Source of the DNA: Plantactinospora endophytica
GTDB taxonomy: Bacteria > Actinomycetota > Actinomycetes > Mycobacteriales > Micromonosporaceae
Length of the DNA: 64,000 nt
Assembly (NCBI RefSeq): GCF_016862915.1
Contig: NZ_BONW01000041.1
Span: 1 to 64,000 of the forward strand
Direction of reading: 5' to 3'
A program made the translations under genes and the position numbers. Under the pieces are notes generated by a model. The model did no database searches. It was not told the DNA's origin and worked only from the letters and a program-made list of their open reading frames with translations. This document shows, piece after piece, positions 25,024 to 34,857 of the stretch (its first letter is position 1; the number at the start of each line of letters is the position of its first letter).

Positions 25024-25395
25024 GCGGAGCCTCGGCCGTCCGTCCGCGCTGTCCGGGCGTCGGTCGGGACGGTGGTCCGCGAGCCGTCGGCCGGGTCGTC
25101 GAGCTTTGCGCATCGGCGCTGGCACTCCTGTCGCCAAAATGGTTGCTGTTCGGAATAGTTGCTCGGGGGCAACAATAGCGAGCGGTTCTCGGCCTCCTCG
25201 CTGCGGTCGCCCCGGCCCCGCTGCCGCCGTTGACTGCCGGTCGAATCCGGTCTCCGCCGGTGATAACGAGTCTCGTCCGGGGACGCCGGATCTCGCCGGG
25301 GGACAACGAGGTTCGCCCGGACCTGCCGTGTCTCGTCCTGGCCGAGGACGGGCCTTGCCCGGGACGCCGAATCGCGCCGGGGACGACGAGGTTGG
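25024..25395. repeat. Intergenic region with duplicated 33-34 bp element
   Basis: Between convergent MarR and ROK genes. Two imperfect copies of a GGGACGCCG...ACGAGGTT element (25280-25313 and 25361-25393) occur, with a partial third copy at 25253-25277. The second copy ends at the ROK stop codon. A small hairpin TTGC-TCGGGG-GCAA lies near 25165. No gene is seen. Confidence 0.6.
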
Positions 25396-26745
25396 CTATC
25401 GGGCGGTGCGGCCGAGCCACCGGGCGGGCTGCTCCAGCACCGTACGGACGACCGAGCCGGCGGCCCCGAGTGCGGCGGCGTCCCCGCCGAGCAGGGCGGC
25501 CCGGACGGTCACCGGCGACCAGGCGGCGGTCAGCACCCGACGGCCGATCTCGGCCCGCACCGTCGGGGCCAGCCAGCGGGCCAGCGGCGCGTAGACGCCA
25601 CCGAGCACCACCGTGTCCACGTCCAGCAGGTTGATCACCCCGGCGACGGCGACCCCGAGTGCGGTCGCCGCGTCGACCAGGGCCCGGCAGGCGGCCGGGT
25701 CGTCCCGGGCCGCCGCCTCGGCGAGCCGGGCGATCGCCGCGCCCGGCACCGGAATCCCCCGGGCGGCCGAGCCGTCGTCGGCCCGGTCGCCGTCGACGCG
25801 GAGCGGACCGTTCGGGCCGTGGCGCCGGGCGGGTCGGCCGGTCGAAGGAGCACGGGCGGACGGCGGGTCGGTCAGGCCGGCGGCGGCCAGGATGGCCTCC
25901 TGGCCGGCGTACTGCTCCAGGCAGCCGCGACCGCCGCAGCGGCAGGGCCGGCCCTCCGGGTGTACCGGCACGTGGCCGATCTCGCCGCTCCAGCCCCGGG
26001 CACCCCGGAACAGGGTGCCGTGCAGCACGATCCCGGCGCCGATGCCGACCTCGCCGGAGATGTAGACGAAGTTCGCCGAACCGGGCGGAGCGGCGTGCAG
26101 TTCGCCGAGTGCGGCCAGGTTGGCCTCGTTGTCCACGCCCAGCCCGCGCCCGCCCAGTATCGGATGCGCGCCGAGCAGGGCCGGCACGTCCACGTCCCGC
26201 CAGCCGAGGTTCGGGGCGAGCCGGACCAGCCCGGTGGCGGTGACCAGGCCGGGCACCGCGAGCGCCGTACCGGCCAGGGTCAGGTCCTGCCGGTCCGCCT
26301 CGGCCCCCGCCTCGCTGATCAGCTCGCCGACCAGGGACAGGGCCTCGGCGGGGGGCACCGGGCGGAGGTCGACCCGGCGTACCGCGCGGTGTCGTACCGT
26401 GCCGGTGAGGTCGACCAGGACGGCGGCGAGGTAGTCGACGTTGATCTCCAGCCCGAGCCCGGCCGGACCGTGGTCGGCGAGCGTGAGCCCCACTGCGGGC
26501 CGGCCGGCGCCGGACCGGGGCGCCGGGGCGACCTCGGTGAGCAGCCGTCCGGTGATCAGGTCGTCGACCAGTGCGGAGACGGTGGCCCGGGTCAGGCCGG
26601 TCGCGGTGGCCAGGTCGGCCCGGGACGGCGGCCGGTCGGCGGTGGCGATCTGTCGCAGCACCAGGGCCAGGTTGTGCTCGCGCAGGCTCGCCTGGCGGAC
26701 GGCGGTTACCGCCGCGCCGACCGGCACCGCCGCGGGTTGCGCCAC
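25396..26745 (-). CDS. ROK-family repressor, probable xylose regulator (XylR type)
   Basis: 449 residues. N-terminal winged helix (about 35-75, [20 protein letters not shown]). A ROK sugar-binding domain follows, with [56 protein letters not shown] (His and zinc-binding Cys cluster [11 protein letters not shown]) and [11 protein letters not shown] disordered insert (about 270-310) interrupts the domain. The GTG start at 26745 lies inside an inverted repeat shared with the xylA promoter. Divergent from xylA, so repression relieved by xylose is the expected role. Confidence 0.88.
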   Translation of the reverse strand: MAQPAAVPVGAAVTAVRQASLREHNLALVLRQIATADRPPSRADLATATGLTRATVSALVDDLITGRLLTEVAPAPRSGAGRPAVGLTLADHGPAGLGLEINVDYLAAVLVDLTGTVRHRAVRRVDLRPVPPAEALSLVGELISEAGAEADRQDLTLAGTALAVPGLVTATGLVRLAPNLGWRDVDVPALLGAHPILGGRGLGVDNEANLAALGELHAAPPGSANFVYISGEVGIGAGIVLHGTLFRGARGWSGEIGHVPVHPEGRPCRCGGRGCLEQYAGQEAILAAAGLTDPPSARAPSTGRPARRHGPNGPLRVDGDRADDGSAARGIPVPGAAIARLAEAAARDDPAACRALVDAATALGVAVAGVINLLDVDTVVLGGVYAPLARWLAPTVRAEIGRRVLTAAWSPVTVRAALLGGDAAALGAAGSVVRTVLEQPARWLGRTAR

Positions 26746-26791
26746 GGTATTGACAATGCCATACCGTGCTCAAATAATTCAACCGATAAAC
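26743..26791 (+). promoter_or_regulatory. xylA promoter with flanking inverted-repeat operator
   Basis: TTGACA (26750-26755), 17 bp, then AATAAT (26773-26778) is the best consensus promoter in the window. A perfect 8-bp inverted repeat CACGGTAT (26743-26750) / ATACCGTG (26761-26768) brackets the -35 hexamer and overlaps the ROK start codon. Binding there would block both genes. GATAAAC at 26785-26791 recurs inverted upstream of xylB. Confidence 0.7.
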
Positions 26792-26877
26792 AAATCGGCC
26801 GGGTTGCCGGGGCGTCAACCCGGGGTTTCACACCCGCCCCTTTCCGCACTGTCGAGTCGGTCCCCTGGAGGTCAGCC

Positions 26878-28065
26878 ATGGCATCCCCACCAACCCCTGC
26901 CGACAAGTTCTCCTTCGGCCTCTGGACCGTGGGCTGGACCGCCCGGGATCCGTTCGGTGAGGCGACCCGCAGCGACCTGGACGCGGTCGAGGCGGTCAAC
27001 CGGCTCGCCGAGCTGGGCGCGTACGGGATCACCTTCCACGACGACGACCTGATCCCGTTCGGCTCCGACGACGCCGCCCGGGAGCACCACATCTCCCGGT
27101 TCCGCAAGGCGCTGGAGGAGACCGGTCTCGTGGTGCCGATGGTCACCACCAACCTCTTCACCCACCCGATCTTCAAGGACGGCGGCTTCACCAGCAACGA
27201 CCGCGACGTACGCCGGTTCGCGCTGCGCAAGGTGCTGCGCAACATCGACCTCGCCGCCGAGCTGGGCGCAGACACCTTCGTGATGTGGGGCGGCCGGGAA
27301 GGCGCGGAGTACGACGCCGCCAAGGACATCCGGGCCGCGCTGGACCGCTACCGCGAGGCGGTCAACCTGCTCGCTCAGTACGTGATCGACCAGGGCTACG
27401 GGCTGAAGTTCGCCATCGAGCCGAAGCCGAACGAGCCGCGCGGCGACATCCTGCTGCCGACGGTCGGGCACGCGCTGGCCTTCATCAACGAGCTGGACCA
27501 CCCGGAGCTGGTCGGCCTGAACCCCGAGGTCGGGCACGAGCAGATGGCCGGGCTCAACTACATGCACGGGATCGCCCAGGCGCTCTGGGCCGGGAAGCTG
27601 TTCCACCTGGACCTCAACGGGCAGCGCGGGATCAAGTACGACCAGGACCTGGTCTTCGGGCACGGTGACCTGATGAACGCGTTCGCCCTGGTCGACCTGC
27701 TGGAGAACGGCGGGCCGCAGGGCGGGCCGGCATACACCGGGCCCCGGCACTTCGACTACAAGCCGTCGCGTACCGAGGACTACTCCGGGGTGTGGGCGTC
27801 GGCGGCGGCGAACATGCGGACCTACCTCCTGCTGAAGGAGCGGGCGGCGGCGTTCCGGGCCGACCCGGAGGTGCAGGAGGCGCTGGCGGCCAGCAAGGTG
27901 ACGGAGCTGTCGACGCCGACGTTGAACCCGGGCGAGACATACTCGGATCTGCTGGCGGATCGGAGTGCGTTCGAGGACCTGGACGTGGACGCGGTGGCGG
28001 GACGTGGGTTCGGGTTCGTGCGGTTGAACCAGCTTGCCGTGGAGCACCTGCTCGGGGCTCGCTGA
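26878..28065 (+). CDS. xylA: Xylose isomerase
   Basis: 395 residues, the compact class I enzyme typical of actinobacteria; interconverts D-xylose and D-xylulose (also glucose and fructose). Catalytic His54 and Asp57 lie in [11 protein letters not shown]. Metal ligand Glu181 and Lys183 lie in [13 protein letters not shown], matching Streptomyces numbering. Further metal ligands lie in [16 protein letters not shown] and [17 protein letters not shown] precedes the ATG at 26878. Controlled by the divergent ROK gene through the promoter above. Confidence 0.97.
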   Translation: MASPPTPADKFSFGLWTVGWTARDPFGEATRSDLDAVEAVNRLAELGAYGITFHDDDLIPFGSDDAAREHHISRFRKALEETGLVVPMVTTNLFTHPIFKDGGFTSNDRDVRRFALRKVLRNIDLAAELGADTFVMWGGREGAEYDAAKDIRAALDRYREAVNLLAQYVIDQGYGLKFAIEPKPNEPRGDILLPTVGHALAFINELDHPELVGLNPEVGHEQMAGLNYMHGIAQALWAGKLFHLDLNGQRGIKYDQDLVFGHGDLMNAFALVDLLENGGPQGGPAYTGPRHFDYKPSRTEDYSGVWASAAANMRTYLLLKERAAAFRADPEVQEALAASKVTELSTPTLNPGETYSDLLADRSAFEDLDVDAVAGRGFGFVRLNQLAVEHLLGAR

Positions 28066-28096
28066 TTGCCTGTTCTGCCCACTGTTGGCGGTGGGT

Positions 28097-28170
28097 GGGG
28101 TTGGGGGCCGGATCGCCCGCTCTGGGCGGTCAGGCTTGATCCCGACGCGGGCGATCCGGCCCCCAACCCC
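28097..28170. terminator. Exceptional 24-bp perfect inverted repeat after xylA
   Basis: Arms at 28097-28120 and 28147-28170 are exactly complementary over 24 bases, with a 26-base loop. The stem starts about 30 bases after the xylA stop. It is probably an intrinsic terminator insulating xylA from xylB; it lacks a U-tract. Confidence 0.75.
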
Positions 28171-28220
28171 TGACCCGGTCGGGGTGCGCGACCAGACTCG
28201 CGCTCCGATGCGGGTACGAA

Positions 28221-28246
28221 GTTTATCCGTGCTGACCTGCGATAAC
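28221..28246 (+). promoter_or_regulatory. Candidate XylR site before xylB
   Basis: GTTTATC (28221-28227) and GATAAC (28241-28246) form an imperfect inverted repeat 33 bases before the xylB start. GTTTATC is the reverse complement of GATAAAC upstream of xylA, so a shared regulator is plausible. Confidence 0.4.
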
Positions 28247-28278
28247 CGATTCCGCTGAGTCCAGAGGGAGGGCGTGAG

Positions 28279-29697
28279 GTGGCGCTCGTTGCCGGGGTCG
28301 ACTCGTCGACCCAGTCGTGCAAGGTGGTGATCCGGGACGCCGAGACCGGCACCCTGGTCCGCAGTGGCCGGGCGGCGCATCCGGACGGGACCGAGGTCGA
28401 TCCGCAGGCGTGGTGGGAGGCGTTGCGGTCGGCCGTCGAGCAGGCCGGCGGGCTCGACGACGTGGCGGCGGTGGCGGTCGGCGGACAGCAGCACGGGATG
28501 GTCTGCCTCGACGAGTCGGGTGAGGTGGTCCGGCCCGCGCTGCTGTGGAACGACACCCGGTCGGCGGGGGCGGCGGACGAGCTGGTCGAGGAACTCGGCG
28601 GCGGCGAGACCGGGCGACGGGCCTGGGCGGAGGCGGTCGGCAGTGTGCCGGTGGCCAGCTTCACCGTCACCAAGTTGCGCTGGCTGGCCCGGCACGAGCC
28701 GGAGAACGCGGCACGGGTGGCGGCGGTGTGCCTGCCGCACGACTGGCTGACCTGGCGACTCGGCGGTGCGGCGGGGCTGGACGCGCTGCGTACCGACCGG
28801 GGCGACGCGAGCGGGACCGGATACTGGTCACCGGCGACCGGGGAGTACCGGACGGATCTGCTGGAGCGGGCGCTCGGCCGAGTGGTGGCGGTGCCGACCG
28901 TACTCGGGCCGGCGGAGGTTGCCGGGCGGCTGCCCGGCGGCGCGGTGCTGGGGCCGGGGACCGGGGACAACGCCGCCGCCGCGCTGGGCGTCGGCGCCGT
29001 CGCGGGTGACGTGGTCGTCTCGATCGGTACGTCGGGAACGGTGTTCAGCGTCGCGGAGGCTCCGGCGGCGGACCCGTCGGGTGCGGTGGCCGGCTTCGCG
29101 GACGCGACCGGCCGGTTCCTGCCGCTGGTCTGCACGCTGAACGCGGCCCGGGTGCTGGACGCGGCGGCGGCGATGCTCGGGGTCGGCCTCGACGAGCTGG
29201 CCAAACTGGCGTTGGCGGCGCCGGCCGGTGCGGACGGGCTGGTGATGGTGCCCTACCTGGAGGGTGAGCGGACGCCGAACCTTCCGCTGGCGACCGGGGC
29301 GGTACACGGGCTGACCCTGCGGACGTCGACTCCGGGGCATCTGGCCCGGGCGGCGGTGGAGGGGATGCTCTGCGCGCTCGCGGACGGGCTGGACGCGCTG
29401 CTCGCGCAGGGGGCGACGGTGAACCGGATCATCCTGGTGGGCGGCGGTGCCCGCTCGGAGGCGGTACGCCGGATCGCGCCGGAGGTCTTCGGCTGCCCGG
29501 TGCTCGTGCCGGAGCCGGGGGAGTACGTCGCCGACGGGGCGGCCCGGCAGGCCGCCTGGGTCGTCCAGGGCGGGGCGCAGCCGCCCACCTGGTCCGCCGG
29601 CCGCTCCGAGGAGTACGCCGGTAGCGCCGTCCCGCGCATCCGCGAGCAGTACGCCCGGGCTCGTGACCTGATCCTGGACCGTCCGGCGGCGAGTTAG
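28279..29697 (+). CDS. xylB: Xylulokinase
   Basis: 472 residues of the FGGY kinase family; phosphorylates D-xylulose to xylulose 5-phosphate, the step after XylA. The N-terminal [13 protein letters not shown] phosphate loop, [48 protein letters not shown] with VSIGTSGT, and [14 protein letters not shown] are present. The GTG at 28279 follows GAGGGAGGG. No xylose transporter gene is in the window, so uptake must be encoded elsewhere. Confidence 0.95.
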   Translation: MALVAGVDSSTQSCKVVIRDAETGTLVRSGRAAHPDGTEVDPQAWWEALRSAVEQAGGLDDVAAVAVGGQQHGMVCLDESGEVVRPALLWNDTRSAGAADELVEELGGGETGRRAWAEAVGSVPVASFTVTKLRWLARHEPENAARVAAVCLPHDWLTWRLGGAAGLDALRTDRGDASGTGYWSPATGEYRTDLLERALGRVVAVPTVLGPAEVAGRLPGGAVLGPGTGDNAAAALGVGAVAGDVVVSIGTSGTVFSVAEAPAADPSGAVAGFADATGRFLPLVCTLNAARVLDAAAAMLGVGLDELAKLALAAPAGADGLVMVPYLEGERTPNLPLATGAVHGLTLRTSTPGHLARAAVEGMLCALADGLDALLAQGATVNRIILVGGGARSEAVRRIAPEVFGCPVLVPEPGEYVADGAARQAAWVVQGGAQPPTWSAGRSEEYAGSAVPRIREQYARARDLILDRPAAS

Positions 29698-29730
29698 TCG
29701 CAGCGGGTTCTCCGCACGTTCATCGTCCGC

Positions 29731-29772
29731 ACGGGCCTGTAGGCATCCATCCACCGATGCCTACAGGCCCGT
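29731..29772 (+). terminator. 17-bp perfect hairpin after xylB
   Basis: ACGGGCCTGTAGGCATC pairs perfectly with GATGCCTACAGGCCCGT around an eight-base loop, 33 bases after the xylB stop. Confidence 0.8.
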
Positions 29773-29847
29773 CCGTCGATGTTTGGCACACTGCGGGTGG
29801 CCGGAGTTCCGGCTCGACGGTGTGTGAGCGGTGGGGAGGACTGCCGA

Positions 29848-31311
29848 ATGGACGCTCCGGCGGCCGGTGACGTCTGGGAGTCGGAGGAGTCCGGGAAGCC
29901 GGGAAAGTGGGCGGAGGTCGGATCGGCCGGGGGTTGCGGGGCGGCGAGGTCGGGGGTGGGTCGGCGACCGGGCGGTCGGATCGGGGCCGTGCTGGAGTGG
30001 GTGCTGGTGGCGGCCGGGGTGGTGCTGTTGGCGGTCACGCCGAGGCCGCCGATGATGGGCGACGGACTGGCCCGCTACCAGGCGTTGCTTGAACTGCTCG
30101 AAGCGGGGCGGTCGCCGGAGATGGCGTACTCGCTGATCGGTCCGCTGTTCGCGACTCCGCTGTGGATGGTCGGCCGGTGGTTCGGTGACCCGCAGCCGGT
30201 GCTGGCGCAGTACAACATGCTGCTCTTCGGGCTCGGCCTGGTGGCGCTCTATCTGCTGCTGCGTCGTCGGATGGCCGGGCGGCTGCTCCGGCGGTTCCTG
30301 CTGCTGCTGGTCGCCGGGAGCATGGTCGCCGTGCACGTGCAGGACTTCTACGGCGAGATGTTCACCGCGACCACGGTCGGGGTCGGGCTGCTCGCCGCGA
30401 CGCTGCCGGGGACCCGCCGGCCGACCCGGCTGGCCGGCTGGGTCGCGGTGGTGCTCGGGGTGGCGAACACGCCCGCCTCGCTGGTCGCGCTCGGCCTCGT
30501 GGTGCTGGTGCGGTGCGTCCGCGAGCGGCGGCTGCGTTACCTGTCGGCGCCGCTGGCCGCCGGGGCGTTGATCGCCGGGGAGGCGTGGCTGCGGTTCGGC
30601 GATCCACTGCACCGGGCGTACGTGAACAACGGCGGCGGGGAGACCGTGATGCCGTACTCGGGCCGGCCGGGGTTCTCCTATCCGCTGCTGCTCGGGGTGC
30701 TGGCGATCGTCTTCTCGTTCGGCAAGGGGCTGCTCTGGTTCACGCCGGGACTGTTCCTGCCGGCGCGGCGGTGGCTGGCGGAGCGGGACGGGGCGGGTCG
30801 GGCAGGCGTCGGTGCGGTCTGGTCGTCGTGGCTCGTCTTCGTGGCCGGCCTGGTGCTGGTCTACGCCTCCTGGTGGGCCTGGTACGGCGGCCTGTACTGG
30901 GGGCCGAGGTTCTTCCTGATCGCCATCCTGCCGGCCAGCCTGGCCATGGCCGTACGGCTGGGCGCGGCGGAGGCCGGGCCGTGGGCGAATCTCGCCACCC
31001 TGGCCGCCGTGGCGCTCTCGGTCTGGGGCGCGGCGAACAGCCTGGTGTTCGCGCAGCTCTGGCCGTGGACCTGCTACGACGACGACTACTACCTGGAGGC
31101 GCTCTGCCACTTCACGCCCGAGTTCAGTCCGTTGTGGTTCCCCTTCGTGCGGATGCCGGACGTGGCCGGGCCGCACCGGGCCGCGCTCGCCGGCTACGCG
31201 CTGGTACTGCTCTGGCTCGTCGCGCCGCTGCTCGGCCGGCTCGCCCGGCAGGCCGGTACGGCGATCGGCGGCCGGCGGCCGGCGCTGACCTGGCGGAACT
31301 GGCGCTGGTAG
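29848..31311 (+). CDS. Polytopic membrane protein, possibly GT-C-like glycosyltransferase
   Basis: About 487 residues from the ATG at 29848 (MDAPAAGDVWE), which follows GGGGAGGA. A 50-residue hydrophilic N-terminus precedes ten or more membrane helices. Polar loop motifs include TPRPPMMGDGLARYQALLEL after the first helix, the acidic loop VHVQDFYGEMFTA, SWWAWYGGLYWGPRFF and TCYDDDYYLEALCHFTPEFS. Acidic residues after TM1 and aromatic-rich extracellular loops resemble GT-C polyprenyl-linked glycosyltransferases. The assignment is uncertain; no partner genes are adjacent. Confidence 0.8.
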   Translation: MDAPAAGDVWESEESGKPGKWAEVGSAGGCGAARSGVGRRPGGRIGAVLEWVLVAAGVVLLAVTPRPPMMGDGLARYQALLELLEAGRSPEMAYSLIGPLFATPLWMVGRWFGDPQPVLAQYNMLLFGLGLVALYLLLRRRMAGRLLRRFLLLLVAGSMVAVHVQDFYGEMFTATTVGVGLLAATLPGTRRPTRLAGWVAVVLGVANTPASLVALGLVVLVRCVRERRLRYLSAPLAAGALIAGEAWLRFGDPLHRAYVNNGGGETVMPYSGRPGFSYPLLLGVLAIVFSFGKGLLWFTPGLFLPARRWLAERDGAGRAGVGAVWSSWLVFVAGLVLVYASWWAWYGGLYWGPRFFLIAILPASLAMAVRLGAAEAGPWANLATLAAVALSVWGAANSLVFAQLWPWTCYDDDYYLEALCHFTPEFSPLWFPFVRMPDVAGPHRAALAGYALVLLWLVAPLLGRLARQAGTAIGGRRPALTWRNWRW

Positions 31312-31428
31312 CGCGGTACCAGCACGTGCCGGTCGGTCGACGGAAGCCGCTCGACCTGGCCGGTCCGGCCGGGGTACGGGCCGGGGCGCGGTACCCGGGA
31401 GTGGCGTGGGTCTGGGATTCTCGCTGTC

Positions 31429-32934
31429 GTGCGCAGCGCTTCGTGGCGGTGGAATCCGGCGGAACGGCGGGTGTGGTCGGCGTTCGGTCGCGGGGCCGAG
31501 GTGGACCTGCGAGGGTCGACGCACCCGGTCCGGGCCGAGGTGCTGGCGGAACTGCTCACCGGTGGCGGTGACCGGGCGGCCGGCTCCCGGGCCGCGCTGC
31601 GGCTGCGGTCCGCCCGGATCGTCGGTCGGCTCGACCTGCGGCACGCCGAGATCACCGTTCCGGTGTCGATCGGCGGGTGCAGCTTCACGGACGTACCGGA
31701 GCTGACCGAGGCTCGGGCGGTCAACCTGGCCCTCACCGACTGCGACCTGCCGGGGCTGCGCGCCCGGCTGCTGCACCTGCGCGGCGACCTGGTGCTGCTG
31801 AACTGTGTCGTCACCGGTCCGGTCGACCTGCGGGACGCCCACGTCGGCGGCACGGTCACCCTGAACGGCTCCCGGCTGGCCGACCTCGCCCCGGCCGGCG
31901 ACCCGGTGTTTCCGCCGATCGACCCGGGTACGGCGCTCGCGGCGGGCCGGCTCAGCGTGACCGGCAACCTGCACGCCCGGCAGGGGTTCGTCGCCGACGG
32001 CCAGGTCTGGCTCGGTGGTGCGACGGTCGGCGGGAACCTGGCCCTGGACGGCGCCACCCTGCGTCATCCGGCCGGGGCGGCACTGAGCGCCGACCGGTTG
32101 ACGGTGGCCGGCAGCCTCACCGCCCGGTGGGGCTTCACCGCCGACGGCGACGTGCTGCTGATGCACGCCCAGATCGGCAGCCAGCTCAACTTCCACAACG
32201 CGCGGCTCCAAGGCGCGGCGATGTTCGCCCTGCACCTCGGCGGTGCCCGGGTCGGCAGCGTCTGGTTGACCCTGGCCGAGCGACCGGCCGGCCGGGTACG
32301 CCTCTCCGGCCTACAGGCCGACACGATCTTCGACGATCCGGCGACCTGGCCGGCGGAGCTGGACCTGATCGGCTGCACCTACCGGCTGCTGATCGCCCGG
32401 GCGCCGTCCCCGCCGCGCGAGCCGTCGCCGCCGGTGCCGGTGACCGTCCGGCAGCGGCTGGACTGGCTGCGGCGCAGTCCCGAGGGCTACACCCCGCAGC
32501 CGTACGAGCAGCTCGCCGAGCACTACCGGCGGAGCGGGCAGGAGGCGGAGGCCCGCCGGGTACTGCTGGAGCGGCAGCGGCGCCGCCGGGCCACGTTGCG
32601 GGTGCCGGGGCGGCTCTTCGGTGTCCTGGTCGACGGCCTGGTCGGGTACGGCTACCGCACCTGGCTGGCCGGCATCTGGCTGCTCGCCTTCTGGGCTCTC
32701 GGCACGCTGAGCTTCACCCTCGATCCGTCGGCGGCCCGGAATCCGGCCGAGGCGCCGGAGCGCAACGCCGCACTCCAGGCCCTCGACCTGCTGCTGCCGA
32801 TCGTCAACCTCGGACACGACAACGCCTGGAAACCCGTCGGCGGCACCGAGTACGTGGCCGCGCTGCTGGTCCTGGCCGGCTGGGTGCTCAGTACGGCGGT
32901 CGTCGCCGGCCTGACCCGCACCCTCAATCGCTGA
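31429..32934 (+). CDS. Membrane protein with beta-helix-like N-terminal region
   Basis: 501 residues. About 330 N-terminal residues form a regular series of short strands (LRLRSARIVGRLDLRHAEIT, LLHLRGDLVLLNCVV, VGGTVTLNGSRL, TVGGNLALDGATL) suggesting a right-handed beta-helix related to pentapeptide-like folds. A charged linker and helical region (YEQLAEHYRRSGQEAEARRV) lead to two C-terminal membrane helices. Similar actinobacterial proteins are often labelled membrane-associated oxidoreductase without visible support. The GTG at 31429 has no Shine-Dalgarno but follows GATTCT by seven bases, so it may be leaderless. Confidence 0.8.
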   Translation: MRSASWRWNPAERRVWSAFGRGAEVDLRGSTHPVRAEVLAELLTGGGDRAAGSRAALRLRSARIVGRLDLRHAEITVPVSIGGCSFTDVPELTEARAVNLALTDCDLPGLRARLLHLRGDLVLLNCVVTGPVDLRDAHVGGTVTLNGSRLADLAPAGDPVFPPIDPGTALAAGRLSVTGNLHARQGFVADGQVWLGGATVGGNLALDGATLRHPAGAALSADRLTVAGSLTARWGFTADGDVLLMHAQIGSQLNFHNARLQGAAMFALHLGGARVGSVWLTLAERPAGRVRLSGLQADTIFDDPATWPAELDLIGCTYRLLIARAPSPPREPSPPVPVTVRQRLDWLRRSPEGYTPQPYEQLAEHYRRSGQEAEARRVLLERQRRRRATLRVPGRLFGVLVDGLVGYGYRTWLAGIWLLAFWALGTLSFTLDPSAARNPAEAPERNAALQALDLLLPIVNLGHDNAWKPVGGTEYVAALLVLAGWVLSTAVVAGLTRTLNR

Positions 32935-32977
32935 CCAGGTCGGGCAGTTCCGGCGGGACGGGCCGGCACGAAGATCG

Positions 32978-33007
32978 TTTTACCGGCTGGAAATCGATCC
33001 GTATCGT
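32978..33007 (+). promoter_or_regulatory. Candidate promoter of the amidase gene
   Basis: TTTTAC (32978-32983), 18 bp, TATCGT (33002-33007), about 94 bases before the amidase start. GATCG/CGATC half-sites flank the spacer. Confidence 0.4.
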
Positions 33008-33100
33008 AGCCTCAACATCAAGACCGTGTGCTTCCGAGATCCCCCTCATGCCCGGGCGCCCGTCGGCCGCCCCGGCGTGGCCTCATGGAAGGGCGTGCAG

Positions 33101-34723
33101 GTGCATCAATCCGCTGTGCCAACCCGGCCGCGACCCGCGTTCCGGCTCGTCGTACTCGCCACTGTCCTGACCGGCGTCGCCGCACTGGTCGCCGGCTCGC
33201 TCGGCGCCCCGTCCGAGGCGACCGGGCGGCACCGCCCGTTCCCGCTCGACCTCGAACGGGCGGGCATCCCGCAGATCCGCGAGGCGCTCGCCGCCCGGCG
33301 GATCAGCTCCGAGGAACTCGTCCAGGCGTACCTGGAGCGGATCCGGACGCTGAACACCAACGGCCCGGGGCTGCACGCCGTCCGGGTGGTCGCCCGGGAC
33401 GCGGTCGCCCAGGCGAAGCGGGCCGACGAGGAGCGCCGCCGGGGCCGGGCGAAGGGGCCGATGCACGGCATCCCGGTGCTGATCAAGGACAACATCGACC
33501 TGTCCGGGCTGCCCACCACCGCCGGGGCGATGGCGCTGGAGAAGTCGTACCCGGCGAAGGACGCCTTCCTGGTCACCAGGTTGAAGTCGGCCGGGGCGAT
33601 CATCCTCGGCAAGACCAACCTGACCGAGTTCGCCAACTTCACCACCAACGGGATGCCGTCCGGCTACAGCGGGCTCGGCGGCCAGGTGCTCAACCCGTAC
33701 GACGTCAGCCAGACGCCGAGCGGGTCCAGCTCGGGTTCCGGTTCGGCCGCCGCTGCGGCGCTGGCCACCGTCACCATCGGTACCGAGACGTCCGGCTCGA
33801 TCCTCAGCCCGTCGGCGGCGAACTCGCTGGTCGGGGTGAAGCCGACGGTCGGGCTGGTCAGCCGGACCGGGGTGGTGCCGATCGCCGCCAGCCAGGACAC
33901 CGCCGGCCCGATGACCCGGACCGTCTACGACGCCGCCGCCCTGCTCACCGCGTTGACCGGGATCGACCCGGAGGACCCGGTCACCGGCACCAGCGCCGGA
34001 GTGGTCGGCACCGACTACACGAGGACGCTCTCCACGACGGCGTTGCGGGGCGCCCGGATCGGCGTCGCCAGCACCCCGACCGGCAACCAGGGCGTGCTGT
34101 TCACCGAGGCGCTGGACGTGCTGCGCGCCCGGGGCGCCGAGGTGGTGCCGGTGACGGTGAACACCGGCGGCCTGCCGCCGAGCATCCTGACGTACGAGTT
34201 CAAGCGCGACCTGAACGCCTACCTGGCCCGGCTGCCCCGCAGCGCGCCGATGGACACCCTCGACGACGTGGTGAAGTGGAACCTGGCGCACGCCGCCGAG
34301 GGCGCCGTCAAGTTCGGCCAGACCCAGCTCGTCGCCTCGAACGAGGTCGACCTGACCGATCCGGCGGCAAAGGCGGAGTACGAGTCGAACCGGGACACCG
34401 GGATCGCCGGGGCGCGGGAGCGGATCGACTCGGTGCTGACGGCCGGAAACCTCGACGCGATCGTCTTCGTCGGCAGCGGGTCCGCCGGGATCGGCGCGCG
34501 GGCGCAGTACCCGTCGGTCGCGGTGCCGATCGGGTACGACCCGGCGAACGGCCGGCCGGTCGGGCTGTCCTTCCTCGGTACCGCCTACACCGAGGCCCGC
34601 TTGCTGGCCCTGGCCTACGACTACGAGCAGGCGTCGCAGAAGTGGCGCCCGCCGTCAGAGGTCAACCCGTCGCTGTTCCGCTGCGCCGACGTCGGCGACC
34701 GGGCCGCGAGCTGCGCACCCTGA
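33101..34723 (+). CDS. Secreted amidase-signature family protein
   Basis: About 540 residues. The GTG at 33101 follows GGAAGGG by seven bases; GTG at 33095 is less well spaced. A signal peptide or anchor (FRLVVLATVLTGVAALVAGS) is followed by the amidase-signature domain. It has catalytic Lys in HGIPVLIKDNIDL and the Gly/Ser-rich signature (PSGSSSGSGSAAAAALATVT) holding both catalytic Ser; GTETSGSILSPSAANSLVG completes it. Enzymes of this type hydrolyse amide bonds of small molecules or peptides; substrate unknown. Export distinguishes it from GatA. Confidence 0.9.
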   Translation: MHQSAVPTRPRPAFRLVVLATVLTGVAALVAGSLGAPSEATGRHRPFPLDLERAGIPQIREALAARRISSEELVQAYLERIRTLNTNGPGLHAVRVVARDAVAQAKRADEERRRGRAKGPMHGIPVLIKDNIDLSGLPTTAGAMALEKSYPAKDAFLVTRLKSAGAIILGKTNLTEFANFTTNGMPSGYSGLGGQVLNPYDVSQTPSGSSSGSGSAAAAALATVTIGTETSGSILSPSAANSLVGVKPTVGLVSRTGVVPIAASQDTAGPMTRTVYDAAALLTALTGIDPEDPVTGTSAGVVGTDYTRTLSTTALRGARIGVASTPTGNQGVLFTEALDVLRARGAEVVPVTVNTGGLPPSILTYEFKRDLNAYLARLPRSAPMDTLDDVVKWNLAHAAEGAVKFGQTQLVASNEVDLTDPAAKAEYESNRDTGIAGARERIDSVLTAGNLDAIVFVGSGSAGIGARAQYPSVAVPIGYDPANGRPVGLSFLGTAYTEARLLALAYDYEQASQKWRPPSEVNPSLFRCADVGDRAASCAP

Positions 34724-34804
34724 CGTCCACTCCGCACGGAAGGACAGACCGTGAGGTCAGGGCGTTTGGACTGGTGCCAGACGGGATCTGACCTGAGATG
34801 ACGA

Positions 34805-34838
34805 AGCCCCCGACCCGGGTTTTGCCGGGCCGGGGGCT
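34805..34838. terminator. Bidirectional hairpin between amidase and DUF397 gene
   Basis: AGCCCCCGACCCGG pairs with CCGGGCCGGGGGCT (one mismatch) around the loop GTTTTG, between convergent genes. Confidence 0.75.
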
Positions 34839-34857
34839 GTTCGTCGGTACCTCGGTG

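Noticed and set aside
29761-32235. 824-codon minus frame
   Set aside because: Antisense to the polytopic membrane protein and beta-helix-like gene.
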